Source: Erodium maritimum (taxonomy: Eukaryota; Streptophyta; Magnoliopsida; Geraniales; Geraniaceae). Taken from it: DNA of 64,000 nt. Shown here in pieces: positions 12,077 through 22,882 of this stretch (position 1 is its first letter; every line of letters starts with the position of its first letter). Where the stretch lies: NCBI GenBank assembly GCA_963921825.1, contig OY997591.1, positions 18,967,515-19,031,514 of the forward strand, in the 5' to 3' direction. The position numbers were made by a program, and so were the translations under genes. The notes beneath the pieces were generated by a model that was not told where the DNA came from, ran no database searches, and saw only the letters and a list, made by a program, of their open reading frames with translations.

Positions 12077-14145
12077 AGGGGTGGGCAAATCAATCGCGGG
12101 TTTGGGCCCGCCCGCAGTTCCGCCCGACCCGAGAACCGACGGATTACGGATCGGATATGGGCTGAAAATTGTTAAAACCGCATAAATTCGGGTGGGTTTC
12201 GGATCGAGTACGAGTTACACGCGGGTTAACCGACCCGTCCGAGGTATGTGTTATTATTTAATATATCATATATTGATTTGCTGTGAGCCATTGATCAAAA
12301 TCAGATTTTTTGAATGTAAGGTCAAGATTGTAGATACGTGGTTCAAGGAGAATCACTCCTTTTTTCTTTTTTGATCTCTCTACACCTTATCCTCTCTATC
12401 TCAGATTCTAACCCTAACTTCTCATCTCTTTCTCTCTCAACTCCTTCTCTCACAATTCTCTCTCTCTCTCTCTCAAAAATCTCACCACCAGGTCTATCCT
12501 CGTGTTCTTGAGTTCCTGAGTTCCTTAACTCATGTTCTTATTGTTACTCATGACATATTATGGGTTTTCGTTTTCTTTTTTTGCTTTATTTGTATAATCT
12601 TAGTTTTTTTTTACTTAAATCTAACGTTTGCCTCGTTGGATTCGCAGGGTCATCTCGGTTGTATCAGAAATCTCACCACCAAAGACCCTCTCCTCGTGTT
12701 CATGAGTTCCTTCACTCATGTTCTCACTCTTACTCATGGCAGCGGAGGAAGAAAATTAGTCTCAGGTTTGACCCAAAACCCTTAATACATTATGGGTTTT
12801 CGTTTTTTTGATTTATTTGTATAATCTTAGTTTTTTTTTACTTATATCTAACTTATACCACGTTAGATTCGCAGGGTCATCTCGTTGATATTGTGGACGG
12901 TTAGTTCAAAAGGAATTTAAACTCAATACAACCTAAAGGTATAAATTTTCCTCACAAGTGTTATGAGTTCATGCTTGATATTGTTTCTCTGTTGAAACTG
13001 ATATTGTTGTTGTGTATGTGTCTTTTGGTATAATATGTTTAATTGATTTTGTGTTAGAGTGTATTTAAATTACATTATGTTTGATTTTTGACAGCAAGTG
13101 GTAGCATTCATCTAGTAGTGTTTGTATACTGTAAAAGAAAATGATTGTGCTCTGCTCATAGTTATATAATGCTATGTATATTTTAAGGTTTGTATTTGTC
13201 TAAATATGTATAAAGATGTGGGAACTGGACATATGTTTCACTATATGTTTCATAAATACCTGTAAGTTGTAGTAGTCATTGTAAAGAAAAATATTTGTAT
13301 GGATATATGTTGTTCATTGTTATTAATTAGAATTAAATTTGTGTTCATATGTTTATAACTGTGTTGTAAAATGGGTTTGGGTTTATTCATTATTTTTGTG
13401 TTGAAACGCTGATTTTTATGATTTTTAAAGTGTTGATTACTTACTGTTAAGATGCTTATTACTTACTATTAAAGTGCTGATTTTTAAAGTGATGATTTCT
13501 AAAGCTGATATTTAAAAGTGTTGATTTTTAAGAGTTCTTATTGATTATTCGCTTATTGATTTGTACTTATGTTCTTGGGTTTAAATAGTTCATTAATCTT
13601 TAATGTGTTAAGTTGCGTAATGGAAGGAGGTCAGCAGACTAAAGGTCCTGGAAATCGAGATTGGAGTAGTAGAAGTTGTTGCTGGAAGAGTTGAAGTTGC
13701 TGCTGCTGGAGTAGTTGAAATGGAGATAGTGTTGCCGGTTAACTATTGATGCATTCGTGTAGTTTGGTAGTCATCAAGAATCAAGATGATATTTTGTAGT
13801 TGTACTGTTACAGGACTGTTTTTCCATGAGTTGGTAAATTCGTGTATAGGAATGATGTAAGTTGTGGACTCAAAAAAAATGTTCGGATATGATATAGTGA
13901 GTAAATATTTTGTATTTGTGTTTATACGGATTGGGCTTGGGCTTGTATGTGAAAGCCCAACAATTTTTTTTTTCCGGATATTGCGGTTTTTGACCCGACC
14001 CACCCGCAAACCGAGTGGGCGGGTGTATTTCCAAATTCGCGGATGTGTGGGCGGGTTATAGATCATGTTCATCCGATCCGCATATATGCGGGCGGGTTGA
14101 AATTTATGCGGGTCGGGCCGGATATCCGCCCATGCCCACCCCTAA
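12077..14145. mobile_element. Non-autonomous hAT element, about 2.07 kb
   Basis: The ends are inverted (AGGGGTGGGCA at the left, TGCCCACCCCT at the right), and the 8-bp ATTATTTT occurs on both sides (12069-12076 and 14146-14153). An 8-bp duplication with this TIR type marks hAT elements. Subterminal regions of about 170 bp (GGGCGGGT-rich left and right) are also complementary. No hAT transposase is visible. The interior holds a diverged tandem duplication (12478-12669 and 12670-12900) with exon-like and intron-like composition (GATTCGCAGGGTCATCTC in both), perhaps captured host sequence. Confidence 0.85.
12478..12900 (+). repeat. Direct duplication of about 200 bp inside the hAT element
   Basis: Both halves contain TCTCACCACCA, ATTATGGGTTTTCGTTTT, TTTGTATAATCTTAG and GATTCGCAGGGTCATCTC in the same order. 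The second half has an extra ~40 bp. The mix resembles short exons with T-rich introns and acceptors, but no frame is sustained. Confidence 0.75.
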
Positions 14146-14194
14146 ATTATTTTATTAGTATACCACAACAACTAGCCAAGATTTCAATAGTAAC

Positions 14195-14556
14195 CAAGGT
14201 TCTAAAAGTCGCTAGGCGCTAGTCGGCGGCTAGGTCCTTCAGGGATTAATCGGGGACTAGAAAGGGATTAATCGGGGATTAATCGGATTTGTATTTTTTT
14301 ATTTTTAATAGATGTATTATTATATATAGAAATAAATATGAATTTCATTACATTAAAAACGGTAACTAATATCTAAAATACCTAAAAAAATAACACCAAA
14401 CAATTCAGAAGCACAAACTCTAATATCACCAACATCATAACCATCTAATTATTTTAACTGAGTCAGTATACTACGTAAAATTGTAGGAATCGCCTACACG
14501 ACTAGGCGGGTCGGCTAGGCGTAGGCGGGCGCCCAATCGGAATTTTTGGAACAGTG
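14195..14556. mobile_element. hAT-type MITE, 362 bp
   Basis: It starts CAAGGTTCTAAAA and ends TTTTTGGAACAGTG, imperfect inverted ends. The flanks are ATAGTAAC (14187-14194) and ATGGTAAC (14557-14564), an 8-bp duplication with one difference. Subterminal CTAGGCG motifs occur on both arms. It has no coding sequence. Confidence 0.85.
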
Positions 14557-14632
14557 ATGGTAACCACATGAATGTTGCTTAAGGTCTAGATTGGAATAAT
14601 GAAGAACACCATTAGCAAGGTCAAGTACTGCG

Positions 14633-15004
14633 ATGTCTATGGGTCACGGTTCTAGAGGAGGATTTCCAAGTTATGTGCTGGTTGTGGATCATCTCGCCTG
14701 TGTGAAGGATGGAATATTGGTTGCATTTGAAAAAGTGAGTTCAGGCCAGAAGAATCGAGCTAGCAAGGGAGTAGCTTCCGTGGTTGTGGACGTGAAATTG
14801 CATAAGCGTTGTTGTGAAAGATTGGAATCAGTGATTTCGAATCCCTCATATCAGCGTCGTGTTCAGTTGTATGGTTCTTCTACTAGTGTTAAAACTCTAG
14901 GTGATCAGCAAGCGAGTACTGCATCAGGCCCTGCACCTACGAGTTTAGCAATAGAAACAGAGCAGCCTATTTCGCATTCTCACAGTTGGCTTCGTCCTCC
15001 ATGA
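14633..15004 (+). pseudogene. LINE ORF1, upstream part
   Basis: An open frame of 123 codons precedes and overlaps the RRM frame in a different phase. No known domain is recognised in it (Ser/Gly-rich with VVDVKLHKRCCERLES in the middle). Its position directly before the RRM suggests that it is the N-terminal part of ORF1 and that one frameshift near 14990 separates the two. Confidence 0.45.
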
Positions 15005-15270
15005 GAACTTCAAGTACTAAAATTTTCGTCTACAATTTGTCGTATTATGCTTCGAACGATTGGATTCGGAATACTTTTGGAGATTTTAGAGAAATCTTTT
15101 CAGCTATTGTTCTGAAAAGACCGAATAGAAAAGGTCGTTTTTTTTGTTTTGTGGATTTTCAGTCGACATTTTCAGCCCAGAAAGCTGTTGATGTCTTTGA
15201 TGGTTTCATGTTCAATGGTTTCAAGTTGTTTGTGTCGTTTGCTCGCCTAAGAAAGAGCCATTTCATGTAA
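14986..15270 (+). pseudogene. LINE ORF1 fragment: RNA recognition motif
   Basis: The translation shows a single RRM: RNP2 as KIFVYNL and RNP1 as GRFFCFVDF, about 30 residues apart, followed by AQKAVDVFDGFMFNGFKLFV, the usual RRM second half. The frame ends in LRKSHFM and stop. In LINEs an ORF1 RRM binds the element's own RNA. An RRM in 94 codons could also be a fragment of a host RNA-binding gene. The LINE tail 850 bp downstream favours the LINE reading. Confidence 0.75.
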
Positions 15271-15419
15271 AAGGTTCTGTTGCCACAAAATAGAGCATCG
15301 ACAGTAGAGTTGGATCAAAACAAAGCTTGACTGCGACCTCTGTGGTTTTGTAGGAGGAGGGATCTACGGGGCAAGAAGGTGGGATCTCACCTATTCAGAA
15401 CGCTGTTTTGTAGCTCCCG

Positions 15420-15839
15420 TTGAATGTTGATCGGAGCACGTTCACGATGGTTGATTATTCGTCGGAATGGATTCAGTTAGAGATTGTAGATCGCCGATTT
15501 CTTCGTGATACACTTGCAATTTTGAATGGTTTCTGTTTCGATTCTATTGAGTCGTGTGTTCTGGAAGTTAAGAACTTGAATCATGACATTGTTGAAGCCC
15601 ATTCGGATGTTGATTCGTGTTGCACTAAGTTACTTGACGATAAAGTAATCCAATTGTATTTGCCTAGTCCAGCGCAACTGGTTGAGCCTGTTCAGGAGTT
15701 TAATAATGTAGAGGTTGAGGCAGTAGCAAAATTAGTTGCTTCGGAAGGTCAAGTAGTTGTTCAATTGGACATTGAAATTCCGGTATCAGAGGATCCGATT
15801 AGCCAGTTGGGTTTAAAGATGAAGGAGAACAGTCTGTAG
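15420..15839 (+). pseudogene. LINE ORF1, probable downstream part
   Basis: An open frame of 139 codons begins NVDRSTFTMVDYSSEWIQLE and ends QLGLKMKENSL. It is acidic and has no domain I recognise. It lies between the RRM and the LINE 3' tail in the same orientation, so it is most simply the C-terminal part of the same broken ORF1. Confidence 0.4.
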
Positions 15840-16129
15840 AAGGACGTCCTTCTCTAACCTTCACCGCGTCAGAGTCGACCCTCCTGTTTCGATTTTTTGG
15901 AAATCGCCGGCTTCCAAGAAACTAGCGGCCTAGATTGACGGTTCTTGTTTTTTCGATAGTTTGTTCCCACGTTTTATTTCGTTTTTTGTTCTTTGGATAA
16001 GGTTAGACTTTACAGCTTCCCTTTGGTGGAGTTCCGTTGTAAGCGTGTTACTAGCCTTTTGACCTTTTGTCTCATTTCTCCTTGAAATGAGTCCGCTTCT
16101 AATAAAAAAACTGAGCTTATATAAACATT

Positions 16130-17976
16130 ATTTTAATAATTCCGATTTTAAAAATTTAAATTTAATAATTCTGATTTTCATAAACAAGAGTGTTTGGGGC
16201 ATTTCTGAAGAAAAAAAATGAATAGTAAAATTGATGGAAAATTGGACGGAATGGGTAAGTCGTTAAACGTGGAACAATGAGGGTATGTATTAGTTTAAAA
16301 ATATGAGGGTATGCATCAAATAATCGTGCCAACTTGAGGGTAAGTAATTGTTGGACAAAAGTGAGTTTAGACAAATGGAAATGGTCAACTTGACGCTCAA
16401 TTATATATAGGATCGGCTCACCCTAAAACTATGGACAGATAAGTTTCGTGTTCTAGGAAGTGAGGCCTTTCCAACGAGATATTATGAGGTCTAAACGGAC
16501 AAGAGGTGAATGAGAAATTAAAGCTCAAAGATCACCCATTGAACTTAGTTGTTGAGAAAATTGCAAACGAACAATGCATCATTCTTGTGTTGTCCCAGCT
16601 CGAAAGATTGTCAAACTTTCATTTGGTTTATATAGCGTTGCCTTCCTAGCATGTTTGAATTGCTTGGATGAAAGACTGTGTGCGGGACGCGAATGCTGTA
16701 GCGGATTTGGGCTCGTAGCGCCAGCTCCGTTTTGCTTCGGCCCGCATTAAAATATCAACAATTAATTTCCAATTTTCATAATATGCAAATTAAGGAAATC
16801 CGAGATTGATATCTATTTCAGTTTTGAAAATTTATATGCAATTAAGGAAATTTCCAAATTTTATATTATTTCGAATCTTAATATAATTCCGAAAATATTT
16901 TTAGTTTCCGGATTTTATTAATTTCGAAATTAATATTTAATTACCAAAATTTGATATTTCCGAAAGTTGTTGTTTCCAAAAACTCGCTCCCAACTCTCTT
17001 CTTTTCCTTTATAATCTCTGTTCTAGTTCATTATTCGTAGTGAAAAATTAGACACGTAGTAGAGAGGAATTAGATACGAAATCTACCTACACAATTTCTC
17101 TCCTTCTCCAAGAACAGAGCAACTGATTTCTTTCTACTCGGTGCTACTTCTCATACACGGTTTCGACTTCGTTTATGTTGTCGTTGTATCTTGGGAGACT
17201 TGCTCAGACAGGGCAATAAAAAGTCTTAAGGAAATTGGTTCGCAGGCCTCGACATACCAGTACCCTCTTCGAGTATCGATTGAGGTTACTATATCGATTA
17301 CGTATCGTGTTTAAATTATTGCTTTTACATTATTGTTACTTATGTGATTCTACTGTTCATTAATATATTGGATTCAGTTTTATCTGTTTATTATCGTTTA
17401 TGGACTAACACGTCTAACACTAACTGTAATTATCCCTTTTTTATAAAAGAAACTATACATTAAAAAAATTATTAATGGTATAAATAAAAAATACACATAA
17501 ATGGGAGACATAATGAAATCGTGAAGTTCAAACGGATTGAATCTTTCACTTATGAGAAACATGTATGCTCGATTAGTAAAGACCTTAAAAAACATAAAAT
17601 TGTATGTTACTAGTTGTTTCGCGATAAAGAAAAGTTTAATGAAACGCTTGTAATAACACTAATTCTTGTCTCACATCTCTACATATGAGAGAGTTGTGCT
17701 TGGTGTATTATAACAAACATGAAATGTGTTTCTTAAGAACTTAAAATTATTAGACAAGTTGACCTATAGTTTATGTTTTCAAGTCATATCTTAAAAGCTC
17801 TTGACTTTCACGTTAATAGAACAAGTTTTTTTTTTGAGAAAAGTCTGGGTCGAGTTTGCATTCCACAAGTGTTTTTTTAATTGAACAGAAGTCTAAGTTT
17901 AGGCCATTAGTCTCCAAATTAAATATAAAATATAGAGGCGCAATTTTATTGGTTGATTACAGTTTTAAGTACAATT
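16130..17976. other. AT-rich intergenic DNA with an LTR-like stretch
   Basis: No gene is supported. Between about 16640 and 17400 the layout resembles a worn LTR: AT-rich DNA, a CTTTATAATC TATA-like site near 17007, a transcribed-looking pyrimidine stretch, and GGGCAATAAAAAG near 17211. I found no terminal TG/CA pair or duplication. Confidence 0.35.
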
Positions 17977-18363
17977 ATTCATCGTCAGTTATATTAACTA
18001 GAGATGGGGATGCTCTTAGAGCATGTACAACAGAACGGTCCTGCGTGAGGCCCTGACCCTGAGGCTCTTGTGCTGACTGGACAAAAGTCAGGGAGTGGGA
18101 GTGCAGAAAAGTGGGTGTTCTACAACAGAAAGGACCCCTGAGGCCCTGGGAGTGCAGAACAGTGCTGACTGGATTATTATTTGATATTTTCCTGTTTTAT
18201 TTAATTCGTTATCAGAAACCGTTTAAATTGTTTATAATTTAAACAATTTTGGAAATAAATAATTAAGGACAATCAATAATACATAAATAAATTTAACACG
18301 AATATAAATGAACTTCTAATTTTATTCAACCCCTTTTAATACAACCCAAAACAAAATACAAGT

Positions 18364-19900
18364 TCAAGAATCATCGTCTGTTGGGCCGACATCTAATGGT
18401 GGGGGTTGTCGTCGAAGTTCTTCGATTTGGGCTTTAAGGGTGGCTATGAGTTGTCGCAGTTCGGACTTGAAAAACTTATGGTCTGCCATAGCCTCTTCGT
18501 CGTAGGAAGATGTATCCGCCCCCAGAACCTCCTTGTAGGTGACGAGGTTTGATTCCCACTGTTGGGTTAATGTCTGTATCAGGCGATGCCTTTCTACATG
18601 TTGTTCGCCACGTGAACGTTCACCATCCACCCGTGAACGTTCCAGCTCGACGAAGGCAGACATTTGGGCCGTGAGGACGGTCCCCTTCTTTGCGGCCTTC
18701 GCTGCCTTCTTCCCTTGCGGTCGGCGAGGGGGACTTGGGTCGGCCTCAGGGGATGGCGGTGTGTCGCTGAGAGGGACTTGAGTCCCCTCGTAGTTCTCGT
18801 TTCCTCCCCATTCTGGTTGTTGGGACTCACCACTGATATGTGTGCCCTCCTCCCCTGTGCTTGTGGGTGGGGTTGAGCTGTAAGCCCCAACCTCATCCAA
18901 CCGCTGTCGTTGTTGGCGTACTTGACGGCGGACATTTCCCGTTGTGCCCTCGTGGGCAGTGAACTTCGAGATGCCCTCGAGCCTCTCCACCCAATGATCC
19001 AGGTCGAACTTTAGTGGGTGGTCCTTAATCACTTTCCATGCACCCTCCCACAGTTCCTTCGCACGTTTCATGTGCTCTGCCTGGTTGGCGCCGCTCGGTT
19101 TCTCCTCCTTGGACTTCTTCAAATAGCCGAGGAACCTCCTTGTCTTAGAGGAACCTCTGCCCCAACGTTTCTTGATAGCTTCCCACCGTCGCACTGGGAA
19201 ACCTCCCTTCGAGTTGTATTTCTTTGTAACTTCGCACCAGAATGTGGTGCCGGTTTGGGAGTTGCCCTTGATGGCGTCTTTCGAAGAACTCAACCAGCAA
19301 GTAATGAGGTGGTGGTCCTCCTGCTTGCTGAATGTCCGGCCATCCGGTTCTGGTTCTTGGGGTTGGCCTCGGGGTTGGGCTCGGGCAGCAGGGGCTCGGG
19401 CTCGTCGTTGGGAAGGTCCGGCAGAGGATGGTTGGGAGGTTTGTACGTCGGGTAGTGGATGACCCTCGTAGTTGTAGAATTGGGTTCCCATCCCCCATTG
19501 TGGTTGTGGTTGGTACGGTGGCATCTGGAAACCTTGTGGGGGCATGGTCCAATGTGATGGCACTTGGAACCCTGGCGCCATTTGATATTGTTGGGGACGG
19601 TATTGCCCTGATAAAAAAATTTAAAACAATAAATTAAGTGCTAAAAAATAAAATAATAAAATAAGTGCAAATAATTAATCAAAAAAATGAATGCAATGCA
19701 TTAATACAATAAAATAAGTACAAAAATTACGTTACATAAATAATAAGTTTGCACTAACCTGAACTCGACCCCGGGTTCGAGTTTGGGGAGACGAAGCGAT
19801 TGCCCGTTAGAATGTCTCTGAAACCTCGTGCCAGTTCGTCCTCCGTGAATCCTACTTCGTCTCCATCTGAATGTACACGAGACCCAGCTTCGCCTGACAT
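18364..19900 (-). CDS. Harbinger ORF1: Myb/SANT-like DNA-binding protein, two exons, 461 aa
   Basis: Exon 1 is 19900-19759 (starts MSGEAGSRVHSDGDE), with donor GTTAGT at 19758 and acceptor CAG at 19610-19608. Exon 2 is 19607-18364. The joined length of 1386 nt is 462 codons with no internal stop. After a Pro/Gln/Ala-rich N-terminal half comes a trihelix/SANT-like domain at about residues 138-206 (RTFSKQEDHHLITCWLSSS and RRWEAIKKRWGR), then a Lys/Glu-rich and Arg/Glu-rich C-terminal part. In plant PIF/Harbinger transposons such a protein cooperates with the transposase in TIR recognition. A TATA box lies about 107 bp upstream of the ATG. The frame looks intact, unlike the transposase next door. 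It may be annotated elsewhere as a NAM-like or trihelix protein. Confidence 0.88.
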
Positions 19901-20006
19901 TTTTCACGCGAATAATTGAAACGAGAGAGGAGAATTTGGGAAGATGAGAGTGAAATTGGAGAGTGAAAGTAGAGAGTGGTGTGGAAAAAATGAGAGTGAA
20001 GAGAGG

Positions 20007-20014
20007 TATTTATA
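20007..20014 (-). promoter_or_regulatory. TATA box of Harbinger ORF1
   Basis: TATAAATA on the minus strand, about 107 bp upstream of the ORF1 ATG (19900). The same site occurs at the matching place in unit 2. Confidence 0.7.
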
Positions 20015-20678
20015 GGGTTAGTTTTTATTGATTTTTGAATTAAAAAAAATGTAGCCGTTAGAAACCGACCGTTGCCAACGGTCGGCCCACGTGGCGCAGC
20101 CACAGGCTGCCACGGCAGCGAGGGCGCGCAGGGAGCGGGACCGGCCAGCGGGCAGCAGACGGGGCACACGGAACGCACAGAGGGGGGCGGGAGCGCGAAA
20201 ATGGGGAGCGGGCGCGCGTTTTTCGGCCTCCATAGCGGGTCGGCCCGCGTGCCGCGGTCCGGGCGCACGCGGAGTGGGGCGCGGGTGCGACCCGTTGTAC
20301 ATGCTCTTAGAGCATGTACAACAGAACGGCCCTGCGTGAGGCCCTGGCCCTGAGGCCCTTGTGCTGACTGGACAAAAATCAAGGAGTAGGAGTGCAGAAA
20401 AGTGGGTGTTCTACAACAGAAAGGACCTCTGAGGCCCTAGGAGTGCAGAACAGTGCTGACTGGATTATTATTTGATATTTTCCTGTTTTATTTAATTATT
20501 TATCAGAAACCGTTTAAATTTTTTATAATTTAAACAATTTTGGAACAAAAATAAGTATTGACAATCAATAATGAATAAATAAATTCAACACGAATATAAA
20601 TGAACTTCTAATTTTATTCAACCCCTTTTAATACAACACCAAAAAACCAGCTTCAAGAGCACAAACGACTACTCGTCG

Positions 20679-22064
20679 TCATGGAAACCAGCTCCATATA
20701 GACCCCATAAGATCTTGTTGTAGTTGATGGTGGATCTCAAGATCTATGACACTTTGTTGAGCATCCACAAGTCCTTGGTATTCCAATGGCCCTCCGTGGT
20801 GCCATCGTTCCGGTGGTGTCCAATTCGGCATTTCTGGAGGTTGCGCCCACAACAACTCCTCCTCCCCATACTCGTATCGGTCGCGCTCATCCTCTACAAT
20901 CATGTTGTGTAGAATTATGCAAGTGTGCATGATATCAGCCAAAAAGTCTGCGCTCCAAGACCGAGCGGGACGGGAAATGATGTGCCACCTTGCTTGAAGT
21001 ACTCCAAAAGCCCTTTCAATATCTTTTCGAGCACCTTCTTGACATTTAGCAAACAACTTCTCTTTGGGCTCGAAGGGATGCCGAATAGTCTTCACGAACC
21101 GTGCGTATGATGGGTAAATGCCGTCCACCAAGTAATAAGGTCAGTCGTACCGATACCCGTTGATCTCGTACTCCACAGCTAGATCATGGCCGTAGTAAGC
21201 GTCTAGGAATAGGTGGTTGTGGTTGAGGACGTTGATGTCGTTGTTCAATCCAGCCATCCCGAAAAATGCATGCGAAATCCATAAATCACGGGACGCTACA
21301 GCTTCAAGCAGAATCGTCTTGTCCCCGTGGTGATCTCCCCGTCCATGGGCTCCCTGCTCTTCGGTTGGGCAGTTCTTCCACTTCCAATGCATACAGTCAA
21401 GACTCCCCGCCATTCCGGGAAACCCTCGGCTGTACCCTTCTCAGAGTAAGCGGTCCATGTCTGCCGGTGTCGGTGTACGCTCGTACTCAGCTCCGAATAC
21501 CTGAATGACGGACTTGCAAAACTTACGTAAACATACAAGTATGGTGCTTACCCCAATGCGCAGAGTTTCGTCCAATGAATCGGCCGAGGACCCATACGCA
21601 AGCATCCGTATAGCGGCGGTGCACTTTTGCTCCGTTGATAAGCCCGTCCGTGAGGCAGCGTCGAGCCTCCATGGCATGAAGTAAGGGTCGTGAGCCTTCA
21701 CCGCGTTCATAATCCGTTGGAAAAGTGGTCTGCACATACGGAACCAAAGCCTGAACATTTCAGGGCCATATAGGGGTTGTTGGTCAAAATAGTTCGCCAT
21801 CAATTGGGTGTGGGCTTCCGCACGATTTCTGTCAATCTCTCGGCGCATTGGTTCCCCACGCATGGCCCTCTGGACCCTTGGCATTACTCTCTGCATCTGC
21901 CTCTCCATCATCCGCCGGAATCGTCGCTGAACTGGCCGCATTTGGGCTGCCATCTCCTCATATGTCGGCAGTTGGGCTGCCATCTCCGCATGCGTCGGCA
22001 TCCGGGGAGGCAGCTCCTCGTACGTCATCTCCTCAGCGTCGGACATAACCTCGTCGTCGGACAT
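20679..22064 (-). pseudogene. PIF/Harbinger DDE transposase, one frame with two TGA stops
   Basis: A single frame of 462 codons runs from ATG at 22064 to the stop at 20679. It has an N-terminal acidic, Met-rich part, a helical region (LWFRMCRPLFQRIMNAV), then the DDE_Tnp_4 catalytic domain (HARBI1 nuclease type). Catalytic residues are visible: D223 in GSLDCMHWKW, D276 in GLNNDINVL and E350 in DIERAFGVLQARW. TGA interrupts the frame at codons 208 and 308; each could come from one C-to-T change. No frameshift was seen. Both stops flank the catalytic centre, so the protein is presumably not made. It is the natural partner of the ORF1 in unit 1. Confidence 0.92.
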
Positions 22065-22142
22065 TTTCAAAAATAGCAAGTAGGAAGTGATTATGAAAGA
22101 GTGAAAGTATAGAGTGGTGTGAAAAAAATGAGAGTGAAGATG

Positions 22143-22150
22143 TGTATTTA
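22143..22150 (-). promoter_or_regulatory. TATA box of the Harbinger transposase
   Basis: TATAAATA on the minus strand, about 79 bp upstream of the ATG at 22064. It sits in the same shared context (CTATAAATA) as the one in unit 1. Confidence 0.7.
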
Positions 22151-22447
22151 TAGGGTTAGTTTTAGTTGATTTTTGAATTAAAAAAAATTAGCCGTTAGCA
22201 AAATGACTGTTGCCAACGGTCATTCCACGTGGCGCAACCACAGGCTGCCACGCCAGCGACGGCGCGCAGGGAGCGGGACCGGCTAGCGGGCAGCAGACGG
22301 GGCACGCGGCACGCACAGAGGGGGGCGGGGGCGCGAAAATGGGGAGCGGGCGCGCGTTTTTCGGCCTCCACAGCGGGTCGGCCCGCGTGCCGCGGTCCGG
22401 GCGCGCGCGGAGTGGGGCGCGGGTGCGACCCGTTGTACATGCTCTTA

Positions 22448-22882
22448 GAGCCAAGAAGTGAACTTCTAGTAAGTATAGAACGCCACGTCAGCTGCCATGT
22501 CAACTGTTAACTTTGCTATTATATATTATAAGATTAGCAAGTTGGGAAAAGTAGTAAAAAAAAGCTCTCGTCTACAATAGTCAGGGTTCAATCTACCCTA
22601 ACCAGGATCCAGCCGCCGCCACCATCACCACCACCGCCCTTCTCCGGCCTCCTCGCCCTCTTCGTCTCCGGCCTCCTCGCCCTCGTCGCCTCTGCACCGC
22701 AGCCGACTGCGCCTCGCTCGTCTCCTCCGCCTCGCCACCAAATCCCCTCGTCTCGATCTGTTCTCCGCCGCCCCCGACGGTTTCTCCCTGCTGCCTCTAC
22801 CCATTTCCGGCCAGCCAGCTCCGGATCTGTCGTTCCACGACCATTTCTCATCGGAAATGACATCAACCGGTCAGATCCTACC
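22448..22882 (+). mobile_element. LINE leader and first codons of ORF1
   Basis: This is the middle LINE fragment of the nest. It is CT-rich and GC-rich, then ATG at 22857 starts MTSTGQIL. The reading frame stops at the LTR insertion and resumes at 29271 with the same phase (PALDASQQHG). Five bases CTACC are duplicated at the break (22878-22882 and 29266-29270). Confidence 0.85.

Larger units (their letters stand above)
14570..16127 (+). mobile_element. L1-type LINE remnant with RRM-type ORF1
   Basis: The segment carries pieces of an ORF1 with an RRM (see 14986-15270). Its 3' end, TTACTAGCCTTTTGACC then TAATAAAAAAACTGAGC, is matched by the LINE tail at 47945-48357 (TTACTGGTCTTTTGACC). RRM-bearing ORF1 proteins define one plant L1 group, the BNR type. 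No reverse transcriptase is present. I could not find its target duplication. Confidence 0.75.
18019..20306 (-). mobile_element. PIF/Harbinger unit 1, carries ORF1 only
   Basis: The ends are GAGCATGTACAAC at 18019 and GTTGTACATGCTC at 20306, flanked by TTA (18016-18018 and 20307-20309), the 3-bp duplication typical of PIF/Harbinger. The only gene is the Myb/SANT-type ORF1 on the minus strand. The first ~310 bp and the last ~300 bp are nearly the same as in the abutting unit 2. The element is structurally whole at both ends but lacks a transposase, so it would depend on a partner. Confidence 0.93.
20310..22444 (-). mobile_element. PIF/Harbinger unit 2, carries the transposase
   Basis: It starts GAGCATGTACAAC at 20310 and ends GTTGTACATGCTC at 22444, with TTA before (20307-20309, shared with unit 1) and after (22445-22447). 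Its one gene is the DDE transposase on the minus strand. Terminal regions copy those of unit 1: 20310-20620 matches 18019-18330, and 22100-22444 matches 19970-20306, including the GC-rich leader. Head-to-tail abutment with a single TTA between units makes the pair look like a tandem composite. Confidence 0.93.

Noticed and set aside
16640-17400. Possible worn Copia-type LTR
   Set aside because: Layout is suggestive (TATA-like site, AATAAA), but no TG/CA ends or duplication were found. It is kept only as a remark in the intergenic entry.
20018-20382. Ala/Arg/Gly-rich frames at the Harbinger junction and at 22188-22510
   Set aside because: These are the shared GC-rich terminal regions of the two Harbinger units. 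They read open on both strands by composition and cross the TIRs.
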